From: Bryobacterales bacterium
Lineage (GTDB): Bacteria > Acidobacteriota > Terriglobia > Bryobacterales > UBA6623
Assembly: GCA_022823865.1 (NCBI GenBank)
Contig: JAJEHF010000223.1
Coordinates: 1 to 50,351, forward strand
Length of the DNA: 50,351 nt
Reading direction: 5' to 3'
Shown: one piece after another, positions 37,074-45,372 of the stretch
How the letters are laid out: each line of letters opens with the position of its first letter
How positions within the stretch are numbered: position 1 is the first letter of the stretch
The notes under the pieces: model-generated
Databases searched by the model: none
What the model saw: only the letters and a program-made list of their open reading frames with translations
Told to the model about the DNA's origin: nothing
Program-made: the position numbers and the translations under genes

Positions 37074-37133
37074 GGTCTCCAAGGTACAATCAATGGCTCG
37101 CAGATTACAACCGCCCTGCGCCCGCAGATACCC

Positions 37134-38141
37134 ATGAAATCCACTGCCCCAGCCATCCTGTCAGCCCTTGGCGCAGCTGCCAGTGCGACCGCCGCGCAGC
37201 CGGATCTGCTCGTCGTCGAAAAGAAGAACAATTCCGTGGGCTTCTACACTTCGGCGGGCCAGCGTGTGGGAGAAGTGCTGGTCGGCGAGACCCCGCACGA
37301 GGTGGCGCTGTCCCGCGACGGCCGCTTCGCGTACGTGTCCGACAACGGAGTGCTGTGGATGGACTACGATGGCCCCGGCGGCAATACGATCTCTATCATC
37401 GATCTTCAGCCGCGCAGGCGCGTGGGCACCCTCCCGCTAGGCAAGTTTCACCGCCCGCACGGCATCAGCATTGATCCGCGCTCAAGCCGCGCGTTCGTGA
37501 CGTCGGAGAACCCGGACCGGATCGTGCTGGTCGACCTCGACGCGCGGGCCGTCATCAAGGACTATGACAACGGCGGCGTGGACCCCCACATGGTCACGTT
37601 CGGCCCGGACGGCTGGGGATACGTCTCCAACACGGCCAGCGGCACAGTGGGAGCCGTGCATGCCGCGACCGGCGAACTGCGCCTGATCGAGGTGGGCAAG
37701 GGCCCCCAGGGCAGCCTGTTGTCCCGCGATGGCACGAAGCTTTGGGTGACCTGCCGGGACGAGGGTCGCATCGACGTGATCGACACGGCCTCCAAGGCCG
37801 TGATTGGCTCGATTCCCACGGGGCCGGGCGCGAATCGCATCGTCGCCACGGACGACGAGGGCTTGCTGGTGTACTCCCTGCAGACTGGCGAGGCGGTCGG
37901 AATCGCCGATCCGCACACGCTGACGGAAGTTGCGCAGATCCCCTTGGGCGGCGCCCCGCTGTCTATCTCGCTGTCCAAGGACGACCGCCACGCGTTCGCC
38001 GGCGTGCAGGACGAAGATCAGATCTGGATCGTGTCGGTGCGCGACCGCAAGGTCGTGCAGGTGATTGACACGCCGCCCGGGATGGGACCAGATCCCGTTG
38101 TCGAAATCGGCACCTACCGGCCGTCGAGAGCGAGGCCATGA
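37134..38141 (+). CDS. YVTN-family beta-propeller protein
   Basis: A 335-residue protein with a possible signal sequence ([18 protein letters not shown]). Seven propeller blades follow, with family repeats such as [37 protein letters not shown] and [17 protein letters not shown], and repeated short motifs of the 40-residue YVTN type. Such proteins are periplasmic or surface propellers of mostly unknown role, sometimes related to cytochrome d1-like folds; no heme-binding motif is seen. The stop overlaps the ATG of larB (ATGA), so the two genes are coupled, although no functional link is obvious. Confidence 0.88.
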   Translation: MKSTAPAILSALGAAASATAAQPDLLVVEKKNNSVGFYTSAGQRVGEVLVGETPHEVALSRDGRFAYVSDNGVLWMDYDGPGGNTISIIDLQPRRRVGTLPLGKFHRPHGISIDPRSSRAFVTSENPDRIVLVDLDARAVIKDYDNGGVDPHMVTFGPDGWGYVSNTASGTVGAVHAATGELRLIEVGKGPQGSLLSRDGTKLWVTCRDEGRIDVIDTASKAVIGSIPTGPGANRIVATDDEGLLVYSLQTGEAVGIADPHTLTEVAQIPLGGAPLSISLSKDDRHAFAGVQDEDQIWIVSVRDRKVVQVIDTPPGMGPDPVVEIGTYRPSRARP

Positions 38142-38884
38142 ACGACCAGCGACTGCGGGCCTTCTTGGAGGACGTGCGCGACGGGCGCCGCGATGTCGAA
38201 AGCGCGGTCGGCGAGTTGCGCCACATGCCGTACGAAGACCTCGGCTTTGCCAAGGTCGACCACCACCGGGAGTTGCGCCACGGGATGCCCGAGGTGATCC
38301 TGGGCCAGGGCAAGACTCCCGACGAGGTCCGCGCGATTTCTGAGAAACTGCTCGAGCGCTCCCCCAACTTGCTGGTCACGCGGGCGTCGGAGGCGATGTT
38401 CGAGGCGGTGCGGGAACTCAGCGACCAGGCCGAGCACTTCCCGCGCTCGGGAGCGGTGCGCGTATGGGGCGAGCGGAGCAAGCTTGGGAAGGCGAAGATC
38501 GCCGTCGTCTGCGCCGGCACCAGCGACATTCCGGTCGCAGAGGAGGCCACCGTGACGGCCGAGGTGATGGGCAACGAGATCGACACGATTTACGATGTCG
38601 GCGTCGCCGGAATCCACCGGCTGCTGTCAAAGATCGACCGCATTCAGGCCGCTCGCGTCGTGATCTGCTGCGCGGGCATGGAGGGAGCGTTGCCCAGCGC
38701 GCTCGGCGGACTCGTCTCGATTCCAGTCATCGCCGTGCCGACCAGCGTGGGCTACGGGGCCAGCTTCAACGGGCTCTCGGCGCTGCTGGGCATGCTGAAC
38801 TCATGCTCCAGCAACGTGTCCGTTGTCAACATCGACAACGGCTTCGGCGCTGCCTACGTGGCCACCTTGATCAACCGCCTCTGA
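38138..38884 (+). CDS. larB: Nickel-pincer cofactor biosynthesis protein LarB
   Basis: A 248-residue protein of the LarB/PurE-related family. LarB carboxylates and hydrolyses nicotinic acid adenine dinucleotide to start synthesis of the nickel-pincer cofactor of lactate racemase. The family motifs are present: the N-terminal [36 protein letters not shown] in the middle, [15 protein letters not shown] and the signature [20 protein letters not shown]. The length is normal. The ATG overlaps the YVTN stop. larC, larE and larA are not visible in this window, so the pathway partners must be elsewhere if the cofactor is made. Confidence 0.93.
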   Translation: MNDQRLRAFLEDVRDGRRDVESAVGELRHMPYEDLGFAKVDHHRELRHGMPEVILGQGKTPDEVRAISEKLLERSPNLLVTRASEAMFEAVRELSDQAEHFPRSGAVRVWGERSKLGKAKIAVVCAGTSDIPVAEEATVTAEVMGNEIDTIYDVGVAGIHRLLSKIDRIQAARVVICCAGMEGALPSALGGLVSIPVIAVPTSVGYGASFNGLSALLGMLNSCSSNVSVVNIDNGFGAAYVATLINRL

Positions 38885-38909
38885 CTTCGCCTGTGCGAAA
38901 CTAGCGGTC

Positions 38910-39743
38910 ATGAAACTCTGGAGATTGTTCACAGCGACAGGGCTTGCCGCGCTGCTGGTCGCGGCGGCCGTACCTGCCGTCGCCCAAGACGCCGACGAAA
39001 AGATGCACCTGCTGGTGCTTGGCGGTTCCGACTTCTTCGCGCACGACTCGGTGTCGCACGCGATGTTCACGATGGCCAAGATCGGCGAGCGCACCGGCCT
39101 GTTTGACGTGCGCTTCCGCACGGACATGGAACTGATGACCAAGCAGAAGCTGAGAGGCAACCGCAAGAACCTCGACTACTTCGACGCCGTGATGTTCTAC
39201 ACACAGGGCGACTTGAAGGTCAGCGAGGAGCAGAAGGCTGACCTGATGCGCTTCGTGAAGGAGGACGGTAAGGCGATCTTAGTGGCGCACAGCGGCACCG
39301 ATTCTTTTCGAGAGACTTGGCCGGAGTACATCGACATGGTAGGCGGGGCGTTCAACAAACACCCTTGGCACCAGAAGATCCGCGTCCGGGTGGAGGATCG
39401 CACGCATCCGATCAGCCGTCACTTCCCGGCCGAGTTCGAGATCACCGATGAGATCTACCAGGTCGACCGCTACGATCGGTCGAAAGTTCGCGTGCTGATG
39501 AGCGTGGACACTGCGAGCGTCGACCTGACCAAGAAGGGCGTGGAACGCACCGATGGCGACTTCGCCCTTGTGTGGGTGCGGGAATTCGGCAAGGGGCGGG
39601 TCTTCACCAGCCTGCTGGGGCACCGCCCCGAAGTCTGGGACAACCCCGACATCCAGAAGATGTGGTTGGAGGGCTTCCGCTGGGCGGTTGGGATCACGAA
39701 CGGCGAAAGTGCTTCGCTGCCGCTCCCGACAGACGACGACTGA
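38910..39743 (+). CDS. ThuA-like secreted protein
   Basis: A 277-residue protein of the ThuA (trehalose-utilisation) type, with a class-I glutamine amidotransferase-like fold. A signal peptide (LFTATGLAALLVAAAVPAVAQ) ends near residue 25. Family landmarks are LLVLGGSDFFAHDSV, LDYFDAVMFYTQGDLKVS, AILVAHSGTDSF, the mid-part PWHQKIRVRVEDRTHPISRH and the end ALVWVREFGKGRVFTSLLGH. ThuA proteins have an unclear biochemical role in sugar or surface metabolism; Acidobacteriota encode many. Its 3' end overlaps the convergent response-regulator gene by 50 bases. It lies 25 bases after larB and may share its transcript. Confidence 0.88.
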   Translation: MKLWRLFTATGLAALLVAAAVPAVAQDADEKMHLLVLGGSDFFAHDSVSHAMFTMAKIGERTGLFDVRFRTDMELMTKQKLRGNRKNLDYFDAVMFYTQGDLKVSEEQKADLMRFVKEDGKAILVAHSGTDSFRETWPEYIDMVGGAFNKHPWHQKIRVRVEDRTHPISRHFPAEFEITDEIYQVDRYDRSKVRVLMSVDTASVDLTKKGVERTDGDFALVWVREFGKGRVFTSLLGHRPEVWDNPDIQKMWLEGFRWAVGITNGESASLPLPTDDD

Positions 39744-40455
39744 GGCCTGGACCGGGCTCGGCCACAAAGCGATAGCCTAGGCCGCGCACGGTGACCAAGT
39801 GGCGCGGCTTGGCCGGATCCGGCTCGATCGATCGCCGCAGCCGGACAATGAAGTTGTCGATCGCTCGCGTGTCGGTGTCTTCCCGCACGCCCCAGACATC
39901 TTCGAGCAGGTTCTTGCGCGAGACGCTGCGGCCCTCGTGAGCGATCAGATAGTGCAGCAACTTGACCTCTGTCAGAGTCAGGCTGCGTGACTCGCCCTCT
40001 ACTTCGATGCGCTGGTTGGCGAAGTCCACGGTCCTGCCGTTGAATTCGTACCTGTCCGGCACGGCCTGCATCTGCTCGCCGGCGCTCCAGCGGTGCCGGC
40101 GCAGCAGGCCGCGGATGCGCGCCAGCAGCACTGCCAGTTCGAACGGCTTGGGCAGATAGTCGTCCGCTCCGGCCGCCAGCCCTTCGACGATGTCCTGCGG
40201 ACGGCGGCGCGCCGTGAGCATCATCACCGGGACAAAGCAGCCTCGCGACCTCAGCTCGCGGACCAGGTGGAAGCCGTCGATGCCGGGCAGCATCACGTCT
40301 ACGAGCAGCGCGTCGAAGGCCGGCCTCTCTTTGATGGCGTCTAGGCCGGCTTCGCCCGTGGGGGCGATGTGCGTGGCGAAGCCTTCGGCCTCGAGGTTGA
40401 ACTGCAACCCCTTGGCGAGATTCGTCTCGTCTTCGACGATGAGGATCCGTTTCAT
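39694..40455 (-). CDS. OmpR/PhoB-family response regulator
   Basis: A 253-residue transcription regulator. The receiver domain (1-120) has the acidic pair Glu8/Asp9, the phosphorylated Asp53 in LLVDVMLPGIDGFH, Thr81 and Lys103 in YLPKPFE. The C-terminal winged helix (about 135-235) reads LTLTEVKLLHYLIAHEGR, then VRLRRSIEPDP and VRGLGYRF, typical of the OmpR class. The start ATG overlaps the stop of the kinase gene (ATGA). The last 17 codons lie antisense to the end of the ThuA gene. Signal and targets are unknown; the divergently placed TonB-receptor gene upstream of the kinase is one possible target. Confidence 0.95.
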   Translation of the reverse strand: MKRILIVEDETNLAKGLQFNLEAEGFATHIAPTGEAGLDAIKERPAFDALLVDVMLPGIDGFHLVRELRSRGCFVPVMMLTARRRPQDIVEGLAAGADDYLPKPFELAVLLARIRGLLRRHRWSAGEQMQAVPDRYEFNGRTVDFANQRIEVEGESRSLTLTEVKLLHYLIAHEGRSVSRKNLLEDVWGVREDTDTRAIDNFIVRLRRSIEPDPAKPRHLVTVRGLGYRFVAEPGPGLSRRLSGAAAKHFRRS

Positions 40456-41354
40456 GCCCTAGCTGTCAGGGGCAGTTCGATCGTGAACGTGCTGCCGCGA
40501 CCCTTGCCCGGACTCTCGCCGAAGACCCGTCCGCCATGCCGCTTGGCAACGGACTGCACGATGTACAGGCCCAGCCCGGTGCCTTTCGGCCGGAACGTGC
40601 CCTGGACGCGGTAGAAGCGTCGGAATACGCGCCTGAGCTCGTCGCTGTCGATGCCGATGCCGTTGTCGCGGACGCGGACTGCGACCCGCGAGCCGAGCTT
40701 GGACATCTCGATCTCCACTTTGGCGCGCTCGTCGGAATACTTGATCGAGTTGTCGATCAGATTGGAGATCGCCGCGGCCAACTCGTCCCTGTTGCCAAGC
40801 ACGATAGGAGTGTCGCCCTCTTCGAACTCGCTGTGGAAGCGCAGCGCCCCGTCGCGCAGGCTGTGGCTGTGCTGCAGCCGGCCAATGCAGTCTTGGACCA
40901 CGGCGCCTAGGTCCACTGGTATCCGCTGTCGCTTGCGCTTGCTGCGGGTGGACCCGGCCAACAGCACCTGCTCGATCGTGCTCTGCAGGCGATCCATGTC
41001 TGAGAGCATCGTCTGGTAGAACTCTTGCTGCTGGTCTGCGTCAAGTTCTCTAGATTGCAGGGTTTGCAGGTATAGCCGCAGGGAGGCGACGGGAGTCTTG
41101 AGCTCGTGGGTGACTGCGTTGATAAAGGCGTCGTGCTTCTCGTTGCGCCGGATCTCCCGTACTAGGAACACCGTGTTGAGGACGAGCCCGGCAACCAGGG
41201 TCAGCCCTGCCAGGACGCCTAGCACGACCAGCACGCCGCCTGGCCAGTTCGCGACCAGCCAGCCAATATTCAGCGCCACGGCCAAGGCGACCAGGCACGC
41301 CCCTAGGGCGATCCAGAAGATGACCGAGAGCCTGCGATGGCCGGGGAGTTCCAC
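40452..41354 (-). CDS. Sensor histidine kinase with minimal sensor region
   Basis: A 300-residue membrane kinase. Two helices (about 9-33 and 41-65) are joined by only a handful of residues (ANWPGG), so there is almost no extracytoplasmic domain and no obvious HAMP. This is the layout of kinases that sense within the membrane or through partner proteins. The phosphate-accepting His83 lies in FINAVTHELKTPVASLRL. The ATP-binding domain has NLIDNSIKYS (N box), RVRDNGIGIDSDEL (G1), FRRFYRV (F box) and GTGLGLYIVQSV (G2). The GTG start at 41354 follows GAAGGCAGA. It is the first gene of the pair and drives the OmpR-type regulator. Confidence 0.93.
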   Translation of the reverse strand: MELPGHRRLSVIFWIALGACLVALAVALNIGWLVANWPGGVLVVLGVLAGLTLVAGLVLNTVFLVREIRRNEKHDAFINAVTHELKTPVASLRLYLQTLQSRELDADQQQEFYQTMLSDMDRLQSTIEQVLLAGSTRSKRKRQRIPVDLGAVVQDCIGRLQHSHSLRDGALRFHSEFEEGDTPIVLGNRDELAAAISNLIDNSIKYSDERAKVEIEMSKLGSRVAVRVRDNGIGIDSDELRRVFRRFYRVQGTFRPKGTGLGLYIVQSVAKRHGGRVFGESPGKGRGSTFTIELPLTARA

Positions 41355-41766
41355 TCTGCCTTCATGATACGTATGTGTCCTCTAATCTCCGTGTCGGGGT
41401 TCGACAGCCGGTCGAAATCCCGCCTGAGGCCGTATCCCATCTGCCACTTGCGCGTTCCCATGCCACTCATGGCGACCTGACTCGCCATCTAGGCAGCTTG
41501 CCACGCGTCAGACCTGAGATTTCCGGGGAATTCTGCCTGCACCTGAACGACACTGACGGCGCGCGGTCGCTTGCTGCGTGCACCGCAAGGCCTGCGAAGG
41601 CCGTCACTTGATGGTCAAGCGCTGCCCAGAGGCGCTCGGTCAAGATTGGCCAGTTTTTTCAAATCTGCCAGGCTTTTGCAACTTGGCCATTGACTGCGGC
41701 TTGACTCTGTGTTCAAATTGGCGCGCATTCGGTGAATCGAACCGTCGAGGGCAAGGAGGGCATCTG
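41355..41766. other. Divergent regulatory region, kinase and receptor
   Basis: About 410 bases without a gene between the kinase (minus) and the TonB receptor (plus). The 125 bases before the receptor start are AT-richer than the surroundings and contain three direct copies of a CAAn(n)TTGGC-like word, listed separately, plus two TTGACT sequences near 41690-41708 that could be -35 elements. Confidence 0.5.
41641..41723 (+). promoter_or_regulatory. Three CAA-TTGGC-like direct repeats, receptor upstream
   Basis: CAAGATTGGCC at 41641, CAACTTGGCC at 41679 and CAAATTGGCG at 41714 are spaced 38 and 35 bases apart, in the same orientation. They lie 44-126 bases before the ATG of the second TonB receptor. 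They could be binding sites for a regulator such as the adjacent OmpR-type protein. This is seen by eye and has not been tested for chance occurrence. Confidence 0.4.
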
Positions 41767-44700
41767 ATGACCAAAGCCGCAATCGCCGTGACGTTCCTGG
41801 TGGCGACAGCCATCATCACACCAAGCAGCTGGGCGCAGACCACGCAAGGTCAGATCAACGGGCGTGTCACAGACACCTCCGGCGCCATGATTCCGGGCGC
41901 TGAAATCGAGGTTGTGAATCCCTCGACCGGGGTTGCCCAGAAGATCAGCGCTAACGAGGTGGGGCAGTACGTCATCTACCTGCCCTTCGGCACCTACGAT
42001 GTGCGGGTGTCGTCTCTCGGCTTCGGTACGAAGGTCACCACGGGAGTCCTCGTCACGACCGCTTCGGAAACCACAGTCGACGTCGAGCTCGATGTCGAGA
42101 CCGTGGCGGAGCAGGTCAGTGTCTCTGCGGCCGTGGCCCAGCTGGAGACCAGCGACACGACCATCGGTGCGGCGATCGAGGAGAATCTGATGCGCCATGC
42201 CCCCATTGCCGTGCAGGGGCAGAAGCGTCGACCGTACCAATACATTTCCCTGTCCCCCGGCGTGAACAACACGAATGGACGCGGCAACGTTGCTGGGTCA
42301 CGCACGCTCAATACCGTCATCATGCTCGATGGCCTCTCGACGGAAACCACCAACAACGGAGTTGGTGAACAGGCGACTGGCACCGAGCCCAGCGTGGAAG
42401 CTATCGGCGAATACAAGCTCCTGTTGAGCAACATGAACGCCGAGTACGGGCGTAGCAGCGGCGGGTTGATCACTTACGCGACCAAATCCGGAACCAATGA
42501 TCTGCACGGGTCCGTCTGGAACTTTCACAACAATTCGTTCCTCAACGCCCGCCCTTGGCAGGCGGCTGAGCGCGAGAACAGCCGCAACAACGAATTCGGT
42601 ATTGCCGGCGGCGGCCCCGTTTTCATTCCGAAGGTATACGACGGACGAAACAAGACCTTCTTCTGGTCGACTCTTGCCTATTACCGGCAGAGCGCCACGG
42701 GCCGTCCGACCAACTTCCTGACCCTGCCGACGGCAGCGATGCGTAGCGGGGACTTTTCCCATGCCGCCCTGAACCCGCTCTACGACAGGAAGGACCAGTA
42801 CACAGACGCCAACAATCAGGTTTGGTTCCGGCAGTTCGCCAACAATCAGATTCCCATGAGCCGGCAGAGCCGGGTAAGCGCGAACGTCATGCAGCTTCTG
42901 CCGATTCCCACAGCGCGAGACACTCCCGAGCTGAACCACATTGGCGCTGTCTCAAGCACGTTCAACCCATGGGACATGACGACCAAGATTGACCACCAGT
43001 TCAACTCGAGCCACCGACTGTCGGCGTTTTATATGTACGGCACGGCACCGCGGATCGAGACTGACCCGGGAGGGATTCTGGACGCAAGCTTCGGAAGAAC
43101 GGCGTTCAACTCGTTCCAGCGCATACGCGCCGACTATTCCTGGGTGCAGAGCCCGAGGGTCGTTCACCAGATCTTATTCGGATTCAACTTCCAGGAGAAC
43201 GGAAGAGAGCAGAACAACTTCGGCCAAGGGCTGTCCGGCCAGTTCGGACTCTCCGGTATGCCGAGCAACGAGTGCCCTTGGATTCAACTGGCGAGGGCAT
43301 CGAGCTTCGGGGTCTCGATCTGCGCGAATGCCCCCTCGAATCGAGAGTCGAAGCTGATTCCGAACTGGGCCTACAGCACTCTCTGGAACAAGGGCCGGCA
43401 CACGATCAAGTTCGGCTACCAAGGGCAGTACTGGCGCATCAATCGACATGATCAAGGAGGCTTTGCCGGGGGCTTGACTGTCGGCTCGGCCGGCACCTAC
43501 CTGTTTGGGGTTTCGGAAGGTAATCTCGGCAGCGAGACCAAGAACACGGACGGCTCGGGCGGCTTTCACTTGGCCGATTTCTACCTTGGTCTGCCGAACT
43601 TCGTCGGAACCGCGGCCGGCCTCGCGCTGGAAGAGCGGGAGGCCTACCACGCCTTGTACCTGCAAGATGACTGGAAGCTGTTGCCCAGGCTGACTTTGAA
43701 CTTGGGCATCCGCTGGGACGTGCAGATGCCGTTCAAGGAGAACCGCGGCCAATTCTCCGGCTTCGACCCTACGCTTGTGAACCCGGGCATCAGCGGCGAC
43801 TACCGCGGAGCGGTCGAATTCTACGGGATGACCGAGGGAGCGAACGGCAAGCTTCGGGTCGGACCGGCCACCTATGGCAACTTCGGGCCGCGGCTTGGCT
43901 TGGCGTACCAAATCACCGACAAGCTAGTCTTTCGAGCGGGTGCCGGAATACAGTACATGGCCATCCAGAACACGAACGTGAGATCCGTAAACCGGGTTGG
44001 GCACGAGGCGCGCGGAAATCCGCCCCAGCGGACCAGCCCATTCGCTACGTACTACGAGTGGGATAACGGGTTCCCGGCGTCGCAACTGGGCACGCCCCCC
44101 TTCATCGATCCAGCCTTCCTGAACAACCAGTCAGTGACGAATTGGATGAACCCGCAAACCATCGGGACGCCGCCCTCGCTCTACATGATCACGGGCGGCT
44201 TCCAGCGCCAATTCGGCGATTGGGTGCTTGAGACCACGTTCTATTCGAACATGGGCCGCAACAACGCGGACCACGAGCGCATCAACGACTTGCACCCGGA
44301 CTACTGGCACCTAGGACCGCTGCTCAACCTGGAAATCAGCGATCCGGCGGTGGCTGCCGCCGGTTTCGGCAAGCCGTATCCCGAGTTTCCCGACAACCTG
44401 CCGCTACACCGCGCCCTGCGGCGCTTTCCCCAGTACGGCAACGTCTCCAACGATGCCGGGATCAACACGGGAATGAACTACAACGCGTTCATGCTGAAGG
44501 CGACCAAGCGCTATTCGAACGGCCTCTCGTTCCTCGGGCACTGGACGGTAGCGAAGCAATTGGGGGATGTCGACTGGGCGCCTGGCGCTTTCGGAAGCAA
44601 CACCCGGAACTCGTACAACAGAAAGCTGGACAAGCGCGTGAATCGCTACGACACGACTCACCGGGCGGTCTTCAACTACTCGTATGACCTCCCGTTCGGC

Positions 44701-45270
44701 CCGGGCCAGAGGTGGGGCGGCACCAGCGCCTTCAGCAATTACGTGCTAAGCGGGTGGACGATCTCGGGCGTCCAGGAGTATGTCAACGGCTTTCCGATCT
44801 CAACTAGCGGGGGATTATCGGTGGGCATCCCGGGCGGGGTCCGGAACTTGGCGGACCGTGCCCCGGGCGTGCCGTGGAGAAGTTCGATTGCCTGTGGCGA
44901 CATGGTTTTCGGGGATCCTAACCGGAACTACATCCTCAACGCCGGGAATCCTAGCCAGGTCACTCCCAGCAGGCCTCAGGCGTGGCTCCCGCCCGGAGAT
45001 TTCGTCGAGGGGAACGCGCCAGAGGTTGACCAGGAGACCCGGCAGTGTCCGAACTTCAATGAGGATTTGTCCGTAGTCAAGCGGATTCCCCTCGCAACCG
45101 AGAAAGTAAAGCTTCAAATCGGGGCGGATTGCTTCAACTGCCTGAATCGGCATCGTTGGATCGCCGGCCGCTTCGGCAACAACATCAACAGCTCGACCTT
45201 CGGACGAATCGTCCCGGAACAGCCCAAGGGCCCGCGGACGATTCAGCTGCGCATGCGTGTCGAGTGGTGA
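41767..45270 (+). CDS. TonB-dependent receptor, Oar-like, second copy
   Basis: A 1167-residue outer-membrane protein built like the receptor at 19.7 kb. The signal peptide is FLVATAIITPSSWAQ. A carboxypeptidase-regulatory-like domain follows at about 26-110 (GQINGRVTDTSGAMIPGAEI, PFGTYDVRVSSLGFG). The plug contains YQYISLSPGVNNTNG and the NTVIMLDGLSTET segment. The barrel is long and aromatic-rich and ends PRTIQLRMRVEW, with a terminal Trp instead of Phe. AAGGAGGG lies seven bases before the ATG at 41767; the frame opens further upstream but without family sequence. The substrate is unknown. The two receptors differ too much in the barrel to be a recent duplication. The gene is convergent with a CRTAC1 gene across a bulged hairpin. 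Confidence 0.92.
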   Translation: MTKAAIAVTFLVATAIITPSSWAQTTQGQINGRVTDTSGAMIPGAEIEVVNPSTGVAQKISANEVGQYVIYLPFGTYDVRVSSLGFGTKVTTGVLVTTASETTVDVELDVETVAEQVSVSAAVAQLETSDTTIGAAIEENLMRHAPIAVQGQKRRPYQYISLSPGVNNTNGRGNVAGSRTLNTVIMLDGLSTETTNNGVGEQATGTEPSVEAIGEYKLLLSNMNAEYGRSSGGLITYATKSGTNDLHGSVWNFHNNSFLNARPWQAAERENSRNNEFGIAGGGPVFIPKVYDGRNKTFFWSTLAYYRQSATGRPTNFLTLPTAAMRSGDFSHAALNPLYDRKDQYTDANNQVWFRQFANNQIPMSRQSRVSANVMQLLPIPTARDTPELNHIGAVSSTFNPWDMTTKIDHQFNSSHRLSAFYMYGTAPRIETDPGGILDASFGRTAFNSFQRIRADYSWVQSPRVVHQILFGFNFQENGREQNNFGQGLSGQFGLSGMPSNECPWIQLARASSFGVSICANAPSNRESKLIPNWAYSTLWNKGRHTIKFGYQGQYWRINRHDQGGFAGGLTVGSAGTYLFGVSEGNLGSETKNTDGSGGFHLADFYLGLPNFVGTAAGLALEEREAYHALYLQDDWKLLPRLTLNLGIRWDVQMPFKENRGQFSGFDPTLVNPGISGDYRGAVEFYGMTEGANGKLRVGPATYGNFGPRLGLAYQITDKLVFRAGAGIQYMAIQNTNVRSVNRVGHEARGNPPQRTSPFATYYEWDNGFPASQLGTPPFIDPAFLNNQSVTNWMNPQTIGTPPSLYMITGGFQRQFGDWVLETTFYSNMGRNNADHERINDLHPDYWHLGPLLNLEISDPAVAAAGFGKPYPEFPDNLPLHRALRRFPQYGNVSNDAGINTGMNYNAFMLKATKRYSNGLSFLGHWTVAKQLGDVDWAPGAFGSNTRNSYNRKLDKRVNRYDTTHRAVFNYSYDLPFGPGQRWGGTSAFSNYVLSGWTISGVQEYVNGFPISTSGGLSVGIPGGVRNLADRAPGVPWRSSIACGDMVFGDPNRNYILNAGNPSQVTPSRPQAWLPPGDFVEGNAPEVDQETRQCPNFNEDLSVVKRIPLATEKVKLQIGADCFNCLNRHRWIAGRFGNNINSSTFGRIVPEQPKGPRTIQLRMRVEW

Positions 45271-45325
45271 CCCGGGGGGCTGGCCAAGCATAGAACGCAG
45301 CGGGCCTTGCTTCCCTGGGTCGCGA

Positions 45326-45360
45326 GGCCGGCTCGTTCTCTGATTCGACGAGTGCCGGCC
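45326..45360. terminator. Bulged hairpin between convergent genes
   Basis: GGCCGGC (45326-45332) pairs with GCCGGCC (45354-45360), and inner TCGT (45333-45336) pairs with ACGA (45348-45351) with a two-base bulge. It sits between the stops of the receptor and the minus-strand CRTAC1 gene, and so could serve as a two-way terminator. No T runs are present. Confidence 0.5.
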
Positions 45361-45372
45361 CCGCGGCGCGGC

